Shown here: in pieces, positions 1 to 5,026 of the stretch | Layout: each line of letters starts with the position of its first letter | How positions within the stretch are numbered: the first letter of the stretch is position 1 | Assembly (NCBI GenBank): GCA_011391755.1 | Contig: JAABPZ010000100.1 | Location: forward strand, 1-5,878 | DNA from: Methanothrix sp. | GTDB lineage: Archaea; Halobacteriota; Methanosarcinia; Methanotrichales; Methanotrichaceae | Direction: 5' to 3' | DNA: 5,878 bases | The notes under the pieces: generated by a model | Told to the model about the DNA's origin: nothing | Databases searched by the model: none | Seen by the model: only the letters and a program-made list of their open reading frames with translations | Program-made: the position numbers and the translations under genes

Positions 1-70
1 AGAATTTCATACTAATTATATATCTTAGGCTTGGAAAACTCCAATTCAATCTACCCACATGATGTAGCGA

Positions 71-105
71 GGAACCATAAAACCTTTATTCATGGTTTTA
101 ATTCC
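71..105. repeat. Imperfect inverted repeat in the AT-rich leader
   Basis: AACCAT at 73-78 is mirrored by ATGGTT at 92-97. Outer bases GGAA (71-74) and TTCC (102-105) can extend the arms imperfectly. An alternative pairing is AAAACC (79-84) with GGTTTT (94-99). The following bases are T-rich, so this could be the terminator of a gene left of the window or a simple palindrome. The rest of 1-211 shows no credible gene. Confidence 0.25.
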
Positions 106-204
106 TCCACAATATGATGGACATTCGTTGTATATTACATTACCCCCAATTTACGGATGCATTCTAACGGATGTGTATTTATGCCCGTGCGAGGATATTT
201 TGGG

Positions 205-220
205 CTAAGGATTTTATATT
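205..220 (+). promoter_or_regulatory. BRE/TATA promoter of the C45-family gene
   Basis: TTTTATATT at 212-220 matches the archaeal TATA box and is preceded by a purine-rich stretch that could serve as BRE. The box begins 29-30 bases before the ATG at 242. At normal archaeal spacing the transcript would start at about 240-242, so the mRNA is probably leaderless. No Shine-Dalgarno sequence lies before the ATG, which fits. Confidence 0.55.
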
Positions 221-241
221 CACAGCACCAACATCTAACGT

Positions 242-1642
242 ATGATAAATAAAGCATTTTTTGAAGAAAAAAAAGGCGTTAAGATTCTGCATATAAAAGG
301 CAATCCATACGAAATTGGATACCAGCATGGCTATCTTTTGGCAAATAAAATTGATTTGATGATAAAGAGAACGCTTCTAGCGACTGCGGCTTACGTCGCC
401 CGGCAGACCGGCTCGGATCTTGAAATGGCAGAAGAAATGATATGGATTGGCCAGAAAAAAGCCGAACCGTTTGTCCCGACGGAATTTAAAGACGAAATGA
501 GGGGAATTGTCGATGGTGCAAACGACGCCGGAGTGGATGTGACTTTAAAGCAGATCTTGCTCTGGAATACAAACTATGATCAATGGTGCATCTATTGTCA
601 TCCCCATTACTGGCAATGCATAGGTAAGACAAATACAGAAAGTAATGCGTTAATGCAATCTCCATCCGGAGGATGTAGCAGCTTTTGTGCCTGGGATGAA
701 TGGGCCGGAGGAAACGGGAAACTGATCTTTGGAAAAAATGAAGATAATTTCAATATGCCGGAACAACTGGATAATCGTATGATGGTCATAGCCGACCCAG
801 ATGACGGATTTGGCCATGCATTCATGACCTATCCTGGGATGATTGGGCTTGATGGCGGTGTAAACGAGGAAGGACTTGGGATGATGACGCAGTTGAATTC
901 CATGCAAGATGAAAGCATGGAAGGCTGTGGTATTGCTATATTCACTCGATATTTGCTGACCCATGCCAGCACGGTGGATGATGCCATAAAGATTTTTCGA
1001 GAAACGCCGCGATGTGCCGGCATTGCCTATCATGTAGTAGATGCCAAAGCCAAAAAAGCTGCCGTAGTAGAAACGTCTTCCAAGATGGTTTCTGTTCGTT
1101 ATCCCATGCCCAATGTCAAAGCGCTGTGGCAAACTAATCATTCCAATTGCTATCCGGGCTGGATGGGCTATTTCGGATACAATATGGTAGCTGATCAGGT
1201 TATGGTTAATGAACTCAAGGATATTTCCTCGATCGAGAAATGGCAGAACAGTCTTAGGGATCCTTACAACTTTTGCGTTCAAGCTCCTAGCCGCTTTGAA
1301 AGATATGGACAGTTAATACACGAGTACTATGGCCAAATAACCGTGGAAAATGCCATAAAAATATTAAGTGATTGCTATGATCCTTATACGAAGATGACCC
1401 GCGAAGGGAGTATTCCCTCGTGGACAAACAATATACTCTGCTCGATATGTGCTCTGTATCCTGATTTCGCTTATCAAGCAAAAGAGCCTTTGGGCGAGTT
1501 TAAGGCTCATGTCGCCAATATGTGGAGTTTTATTGCTTATCCAGAAACCGGTGATCTCTGGTTGGCAATAAAGGATTTCCCTGCGCAGTATGGCGGATAT
1601 GAATATTTCAACTTGAAAGAGCTACTGAGCTTTTTGCGTTGA
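242..1642 (+). CDS. Peptidase C45-like Ntn-hydrolase (acyltransferase/amidohydrolase)
   Basis: This 466-residue protein resembles the peptidase C45 / acyl-CoA:6-aminopenicillanate acyltransferase family, N-terminal-nucleophile enzymes that cut or transfer amide-linked acyl groups after self-cleavage. Visible family features are the N-terminal NPYEIGYQHG block (21-30), GGCSSF with candidate nucleophile Cys145, GKLIFGKNEDNF (159-170), a TNH motif (298-300), RFERYGQL (351-358) and a C-terminal MWSF...DLWLA block (427-442). Self-cleavage between Gly144 and Cys145 would expose the nucleophile, as at Gly102-Cys103 in the fungal enzyme, and leave chains of 144 and 322 residues. No signal peptide or membrane segment is seen, so it is probably cytosolic. 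The start is fixed by a TATA box about 30 bases upstream. Base composition is more AT-rich than in the genes to the right, suggesting later acquisition. The family assignment is fairly sure; the substrate is unknown and penicillin should not be assumed. Confidence 0.8.
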   Translation: MINKAFFEEKKGVKILHIKGNPYEIGYQHGYLLANKIDLMIKRTLLATAAYVARQTGSDLEMAEEMIWIGQKKAEPFVPTEFKDEMRGIVDGANDAGVDVTLKQILLWNTNYDQWCIYCHPHYWQCIGKTNTESNALMQSPSGGCSSFCAWDEWAGGNGKLIFGKNEDNFNMPEQLDNRMMVIADPDDGFGHAFMTYPGMIGLDGGVNEEGLGMMTQLNSMQDESMEGCGIAIFTRYLLTHASTVDDAIKIFRETPRCAGIAYHVVDAKAKKAAVVETSSKMVSVRYPMPNVKALWQTNHSNCYPGWMGYFGYNMVADQVMVNELKDISSIEKWQNSLRDPYNFCVQAPSRFERYGQLIHEYYGQITVENAIKILSDCYDPYTKMTREGSIPSWTNNILCSICALYPDFAYQAKEPLGEFKAHVANMWSFIAYPETGDLWLAIKDFPAQYGGYEYFNLKELLSFLR

Positions 1643-1656
1643 CGAAATAGGATTTA

Positions 1657-1887
1657 ATGATTTACACCTATCTGGGAGACTGGATCCGCCGCCAGAAGGA
1701 CGACATCAAAAGCGGCGTGGACGGGGCAGCAGAGAAGCTGGCTGCTGCCGAGGCGCTCAAGAAGCGGCTGGAAATGATACTGGAGGGCGAAGCGCCTTAC
1801 GATATCTTCGTGCGCTGGAAGCCGCTCGGCTTGCAGCCTTTGAGAAGCCGATTACAGATATGCGTACCTAATATTTATATAAGTTGA
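1657..1887 (+). pseudogene. Fragment of a large restriction/BREX-type adenine DNA methylase
   Basis: The first ~62 of 76 codons read like an internal C-terminal segment of very large (about 1,100 residues or more) N-6 adenine DNA methylases of restriction or BREX-like systems. The segment has YTYLGDWIRRQK (3-14), a charged helix with an Ala-rich centre (20-44), then ILEGEAPYDIFVRWKPL (41-57). In the family as I remember it this is followed by QPIGWEPDINDGVRLNIRPF. Here similarity stops after QPL (60-62), at about base 1842, and a random-looking tail runs to a TGA. The methylase catalytic domain (NPPY-type motif) is absent. The piece is clearly more GC-rich than the C45-like gene 14 bases upstream. 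No ribosome site is visible before its ATG, so it is probably not expressed as a functional protein. The family recall is from memory; a coincidental short ORF is the alternative. Confidence 0.55.
1874..1882 (+). promoter_or_regulatory. Orphan TATA-like element
   Basis: TTTATATAA fits the archaeal TATA consensus well. On the + strand no gene starts downstream: a transcript from about 1904 would run antisense into the 3' end of mscS. It may be a leftover of the rearrangement that broke the methylase, or simply AT-rich DNA in the convergent gap. Confidence 0.25.
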
Positions 1888-1904
1888 GGGCGGCGTGAAA
1901 ATAA

Positions 1905-2828
1905 TCAAGGCGTGGGCGCTGGTGGTATGCCCTGCACCTCGAACTCTTTTTTGACGGCCTCTCTTATGTCACAGCCTATAACCTTTGCTACGTTCCTGCC
2001 GGGGACAGGAACCTCCAGCCGGAGGGTTAGCTCCGAATACCTGGTGTTCATGAGCAGCACGTTTAGTGGCTTATCCTTCAGCACCATGGGGTGGCTCCGA
2101 GCAACCTTTATGATTATCTCCCGGGCCCTGTCGATGTCGGAAGCCTTCTCCAGGTCAAAGTCCACCATCCAGGTTATCTCCGGATCCCTGATGGACCAGT
2201 TGATAATCGGCTCCATGCTCATGATGCTATTGGGAACAATAATTCTCTTATTATCAGTGGTTCGAATTACCGTATGCCTCAGAGTCAAGTCCTCCACCTG
2301 ACCGTATTCACCTCGAAAGTCCACTGAATCTCCCACCCGGAAAGGCTGGAAGACAGCCAGGAAGATGCTGGAGGTGAAGTTGGAGAGAGAGTCCTTGGCG
2401 GCAAAGCCGATGGCCAGACCCGCGATACCCGCGCCGGCGAGTATGGCTGTGACGAGGCTACGTAGCTGCGGTATTTGATAGATGATGAGCATCAGGCCGA
2501 TAACGTAGATAGTGGCGGAAACCAATCTACGCATCATGAGCTGCATGGTCTCGTCCATCTTCATCTGCACCTTGGCAACCACCGTGGGAATATAATTCGC
2601 CAGCATGCGGTCTACAATGCGCACAGCGGTGCGAGTCAAGAGTGCAATTAATATTATAAAAAATATATTCAATAAAATGAATGTTAGATCTATGCTGCTG
2701 ATGGTATTTGCCAGAATCTGAATGAAAACCAGGTCAACATGTCTGCCCGTAGTTGAATCCGCAGCTTGTTGAATCCAATTTGCCAGAAGAATCGGATCGG
2801 TCATGCCTGCCATTGCTGTAAGATTCAT
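1905..2828 (-). CDS. mscS: Small-conductance mechanosensitive channel, MscS family
   Basis: This 307-residue membrane protein belongs to the MscS family, homoheptameric channels that open under membrane tension to release solutes during hypo-osmotic shock. Hydrophobic segments lie at about 48-66 (TM1) and 102-119 (TM2). The Gly/Ala-rich pore helix TM3 starts at about 125, with AGAGIAGLAIGFAAKDSLSN at 131-150. FQPFRVGDSVDF (160-171) leads into the beta domain with IIVPNSIM (196-203) and IINWS (208-212). An alpha/beta C-terminal domain follows (about 216-299), ending in a Pro-rich IPPAPTP tail. The length is close to the 286 residues of E. coli MscS, so this is a minimal family member without extra sensor domains. 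The first ATG was kept because a TATA-like element lies 32 bases before it; Met6 or Met9 are possible later starts. The gene converges with the methylase fragment across a 17-base gap. Confidence 0.92.
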   Translation of the reverse strand: MNLTAMAGMTDPILLANWIQQAADSTTGRHVDLVFIQILANTISSIDLTFILLNIFFIILIALLTRTAVRIVDRMLANYIPTVVAKVQMKMDETMQLMMRRLVSATIYVIGLMLIIYQIPQLRSLVTAILAGAGIAGLAIGFAAKDSLSNFTSSIFLAVFQPFRVGDSVDFRGEYGQVEDLTLRHTVIRTTDNKRIIVPNSIMSMEPIINWSIRDPEITWMVDFDLEKASDIDRAREIIIKVARSHPMVLKDKPLNVLLMNTRYSELTLRLEVPVPGRNVAKVIGCDIREAVKKEFEVQGIPPAPTP

Positions 2829-2851
2829 CAGAGCATGGAATCGGAAAAAGA

Positions 2852-2867
2852 ATACTTAAACGTTTCC
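2852..2867 (-). promoter_or_regulatory. BRE/TATA promoter of mscS
   Basis: Read on the - strand, GGAAACG (BRE-like) is followed by TTTAAGTAT (TATA-like, the reverse complement of 2852-2860). The box starts 32 bases before the mscS ATG, predicting transcription from about 2829-2831 and a leaderless mRNA. A second AT-rich stretch at about 2946-2966 could also act as a promoter, giving a leader of roughly 100 bases. Confidence 0.5.
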
Positions 2868-2940
2868 GGACTTCTCAGAACAATACTGAGTTGCAGACGA
2901 TCCGTAGACTGCCCAGAGGAATGCGGATAGAAAATCAGAA

Positions 2941-2981
2941 AGATTAAAAATATATATAAAATAATAGCGGCTTTTTGCCGC
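2941..2981 (-). terminator. Hairpin plus T-rich tract terminating the PAN gene
   Basis: On the - strand a perfect 5-bp stem GCGGC/GCCGC with loop AAAAA (2967-2981) begins immediately after the PAN stop codon. It is followed by a strongly T-rich stretch (reverse complement of 2941-2966). Archaeal termination depends mainly on T tracts, so the tract alone may suffice. It separates PAN from mscS. Confidence 0.6.
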
Positions 2982-4217
2982 CTAAGAGAACATCCGCAGG
3001 GCTTCTTCTGATCCTTCAACCTCATCCCCGAGCACCTTTCTGATTGCCACCTCGAAATCGCTCTTGGCAACCGAAGATGCGCCTCTACGCAGAGCATTCA
3101 TGCCTGCCTCAACCGCAATGGCATTGAGGTCGGCACCGCTCGCTTCCTCGGTGACTTTGACGATCTCCGCCAGATCCACATCCTCATCCTTCTTCATCTT
3201 CTGGGAATGGATCTCCAGGATCTTGAGCCGTCCAACTGCCGAAGGCATGGGAATCTCAATGATCCTGTCAAAGCGACCTGGCCGCAGCAGAGCCGGATCC
3301 AGAATATCGATTCTGTTCGTGGCAGCAATGATCTTGATGTCACCCCTGGTCCTAAATCCGTCCATCTCCGCCAAAAGCTGCATCATGGTGCGGTTGACCT
3401 CAGCACTTCCCGTGGTACCGTCATGAGTACGGATGCTTCCCACAGCATCGATCTCATCGATAAAGATGATGCTGGGGGCCTTCTCGCGCGCCATCTGGAA
3501 GATATCGCGAACGAGCTGCGCGCCCTCCCCTATGAACTTGTGCACCAGCTCCGAGCCGGACATATGGATGAAAGTGGCCCTGGATTCGTGAGCTACAGCC
3601 TTAGCGAGCATGGTCTTGCCCGTTCCCGGTAAGCCGTAGAGCAGTACACCTCTGGGCGGCTCTATGCCGATCTCCTTAAAGATGGCAGGATTCGTGAGCG
3701 GCAGCTCCACTGTCTCCCTGATCTCTTGAATCTGGCTTTCCAGACCGCCCACCTGTTCGTAGGATACATCGGGCGCCTCTATCAGCTCCATTACTTTGGC
3801 CCGGACATCCACGGAACGGTCCAGGACGCGAACGATGGTGAGAGAGTTGTTTATGGCCACACGCGAGTTGGTCTGGATTATCCCCATCAGCTCGGGCGGC
3901 GCGGTAGTGATGAACTCCTGATTATTGCCGTGTTGCCTGAGCAGGACATAGTCCGACCCCATCTCCATAACCGTTGCCAGGAACAGCGGCATCCTCTTGA
4001 GGAGTATATTCTCTTTCTTCAGCCGCTCAACCTCTCGCAGATATTTTTTGTTGGCAATGAGGGACTCGAAGAGCTTTGCTCTTACCTCTTCCCTCTCCAT
4101 CCTGGTTGTCTCCAGTTCTTCGGCGAGATTCTTGTTGTCGGACTGCAGAGCGTTAATCCTCTTTACGAAGGACTCCTGAATGGTCTCTTGACCAGAAATG
4201 GCCGATGTTTCACTCAT
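2982..4217 (-). CDS. pan: Proteasome-activating nucleotidase (PAN), AAA+ ATPase
   Basis: PAN is the hexameric AAA+ ATPase that unfolds proteins and feeds them into the archaeal 20S proteasome. In the 411-residue form starting at ATG 4217, residues ~12-76 form the N-terminal coiled coil and ~77-142 the OB domain. The ATPase domain has Walker A GLPGTGKT (195-202), pore loop HKFIGEG (226-232), Walker B IIFIDEID (250-257), sensor AATNR (298-302) and arginine fingers in RPGRFDR (312-318); a C-terminal helical domain follows. The frame stays open to an ATG at 4301. The 4217 start is preferred because a good TATA box lies 33 bases upstream and the extra 28 residues are not PAN-like. Departures from canonical PAN are Leu196 for Pro in Walker A, Gln234 for the usual Arg in GEGAR, and a C-terminus of Met-Phe-Ser where Hb-Tyr-X is expected. 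It may be a diverged second PAN; 20S subunits are not in the window. Confidence 0.95.
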   Translation of the reverse strand: MSETSAISGQETIQESFVKRINALQSDNKNLAEELETTRMEREEVRAKLFESLIANKKYLREVERLKKENILLKRMPLFLATVMEMGSDYVLLRQHGNNQEFITTAPPELMGIIQTNSRVAINNSLTIVRVLDRSVDVRAKVMELIEAPDVSYEQVGGLESQIQEIRETVELPLTNPAIFKEIGIEPPRGVLLYGLPGTGKTMLAKAVAHESRATFIHMSGSELVHKFIGEGAQLVRDIFQMAREKAPSIIFIDEIDAVGSIRTHDGTTGSAEVNRTMMQLLAEMDGFRTRGDIKIIAATNRIDILDPALLRPGRFDRIIEIPMPSAVGRLKILEIHSQKMKKDEDVDLAEIVKVTEEASGADLNAIAVEAGMNALRRGASSVAKSDFEVAIRKVLGDEVEGSEEALRMFS

Positions 4218-4241
4218 ATAAAGAAGCCCAGAGTTTTTCAA

Positions 4242-4254
4242 GCTTATAAATTCA
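4242..4254 (-). promoter_or_regulatory. TATA promoter of the PAN gene
   Basis: On the - strand TTTATAAGC (reverse complement of 4242-4250) begins 33 bases before the ATG at 4217, predicting transcription from about 4219-4221 and a leaderless or nearly leaderless mRNA. Its position inside the longer reading to 4301 is the main argument against that longer start. Confidence 0.6.
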
Positions 4255-4482
4255 TGCCTGGGGCGGTAACTGAAAATTTCTCTATCTCGGAAAAGTATCA
4301 ATCATATTTGCCTCTGGTAGTGGCTGCAGCCATGATCGACCTATTCATCAATTCGCGAGAAGAGTACGATGAGGCCAAGTCTCAACGTGCTGGCGCAAAA
4401 GGCAGTCGCATAGATCGCAGAGCTGTAGGGGGTGAAAGAGGCCTACGTCACCTTGGTCAGCAAGATGGACTACGCCCATCAA
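4254..4482 (+). pseudogene. Possible decayed protein gene between PAN and the DUF5611-like gene
   Basis: I do not recognise this sequence. From an ATG at 4254 the + strand reads protein-like: NFSISEKYQSYLPLVVAAAM (8-27), then IDLFINSREEYDEAKSQRAG, then AKGSRIDRRAV. A run of five G (4428-4432) follows, after which the same frame becomes Arg/Leu-rich. The frame one base ahead continues as VKEAYVTLVSKMDYAHQ up to about 4482. Removing one G would join the two into one 70-80 residue reading. Beyond 4482 both frames are merely the antisense of the convergent DUF5611-like gene. A CATATAAAG element at 4215-4223 could drive it, facing the PAN promoter. It may be a truncated, frameshifted gene, a sequencing indel, or chance. 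Confidence 0.25.
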
Positions 4483-4794
4483 TCAGGCTTCTTTGGCTAC
4501 CTCTTTTTTGGCCATCTGCAGCCTCTGCTTGGCGTTATAGCCTGTGGCTTTTTCCAGGAAATTTCGGAAGTGCTTGTTGGTATCCATGGCTTGCTCGTCG
4601 CTGGCGCCTATTACCGACTCTGTGGTCACCGTGAGCTTCTTGCCGGTGATCGACACACAGATGCTTTTAAGAGCTCCAAAGCTGAGCAGAAGCTTGCCGT
4701 CTTCTTGCTTGATTTCCGTCGAAAACTCCTCTTCCAGAGCCTTTTGAATTCGCTCTAGATCGGGCTTGAAGCCCCGCTTGAATGAGTAGTCCAT
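4483..4794 (-). CDS. DUF5611-like small protein of methanogens
   Basis: This 103-residue soluble protein resembles the uncharacterised DUF5611 family known mainly from methanogenic archaea; that match is from memory of its N-terminal pattern MDYSFKRGFKPDLERIQKAL. The middle (about 30-60) alternates hydrophobic and polar residues as in beta strands: DGKLLLSFG, SICVSITGKKLTVTTES. The end (about 70-103) is a charged, Lys-rich helix, FRNFLEKATGYNAKQRLQMA then KKEVAKEA. There are no Cys pairs, membrane segments or signal peptide. The ATG is supported by a TATA-like TCTATACA element starting 31 bases upstream and preceded by CGAAA. It lies 265 bases upstream of PAN on the same strand, but PAN has its own promoter. 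Its start codon shares a CATG palindrome with a + strand ORF. Function is unknown. Confidence 0.75.
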   Translation of the reverse strand: MDYSFKRGFKPDLERIQKALEEEFSTEIKQEDGKLLLSFGALKSICVSITGKKLTVTTESVIGASDEQAMDTNKHFRNFLEKATGYNAKQRLQMAKKEVAKEA

Positions 4795-5026
4795 GAAAAG
4801 AGTATTGGGCCTGTTCCTGTATAGATCTTTCGAGCGAAACGATTATCTTATCGATCAAGATGACGGATATCGCGAGATCCTTGGTGCCAAGATTACGGAC
4901 CGTGAGAGTGAATGGGTGTGGATAGGGGGCCAGATATTTTACAGAAAACTCGGCACACTACCTCATGCAAAAGCTTTTTCCGCCCGCTGGCTGCAAAGGA
5001 GGCCTCGGCAGGATAACAATAAATGA
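4793..5026 (+). CDS. Hypothetical 77-residue protein coupled to tgt
   Basis: I recognise no family. The 77-codon reading begins with a hydrophobic stretch (VLGLFLY, 4-10), continues acidic (DQDDGYREILGAKITDRESE, 21-40) and ends basic (WLQRRPRQDNNK, 66-77). Its codons look ordinary for this genome. Its TGA overlaps the tgt ATG as ATGA, which would allow translational coupling. Against it, the ATG at 4793 shares a CATG with the divergent DUF5611-like start, no TATA box is visible about 30 bases upstream, and no ribosome site precedes it. A later start, or a non-coding leader for tgt, is equally possible. Confidence 0.35.
   Translation: MKRVLGLFLYRSFERNDYLIDQDDGYREILGAKITDRESEWVWIGGQIFYRKLGTLPHAKAFSARWLQRRPRQDNNK
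4818..4832 (-). promoter_or_regulatory. BRE/TATA-like promoter of the DUF5611-like gene
   Basis: On the - strand CGAAAGA (BRE-like) precedes TCTATACA (reverse complement of 4818-4825), which begins 31 bases before the ATG at 4794. The predicted start site is within a few bases of the ATG. The TATA match is weaker than those of the C45-like and PAN genes. Confidence 0.4.
4995..5002 (+). promoter_or_regulatory. Strong Shine-Dalgarno-like sequence at unusual distance from tgt
   Basis: AAAGGAGG complements the 3' end of 16S rRNA almost perfectly but ends 20 bases before the tgt ATG, well beyond the usual 5-10. An in-frame TAA at 5020-5022 excludes any earlier tgt start and no other start codon follows at proper distance. 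A weak GCAGG at 5008-5012 is closer. It may be chance. Confidence 0.25.

Noticed and set aside
1..241. End of a gene entering from the left
   Set aside because: One frame is open only from 3 to 62 and reads as low-complexity hydrophobic residues; there is no support for a coding sequence.
650..1282. 210-codon - strand open frame
   Set aside because: It lies wholly antisense to the well-supported C45-like gene, and its translation shows no recognisable domain.
2828..3097. 89-codon - strand ORF with a hydrophobic segment
   Set aside because: Half overlaps the end of PAN in another frame. The hydrophobic run ILYIFLIFLIF comes from the T-rich terminator tract, not from a real membrane helix.
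4218..4301. 28-residue N-terminal extension of PAN
   Set aside because: It contains the PAN TATA box, and the residues are unlike PAN N-termini, so the start at 4217 is preferred.
4251..4482. Structured RNA (tRNA, SRP RNA, RNase P RNA) between PAN and the DUF5611-like gene
   Set aside because: No cloverleaf, SRP Alu/S motifs or RNase P core motifs were recognised, and a C/D-box pair was not convincing.
3726..4634. 302-codon + strand open frame
   Set aside because: For most of its length it is the antisense of PAN and later of the DUF5611-like gene. Only the part between them (4254-4482) has any independent protein-like look.
4796..5022. preQ1 riboswitch upstream of tgt
   Set aside because: No preQ1 aptamer-like stem and A-rich tail could be recognised, and such riboswitches are not established in archaea.
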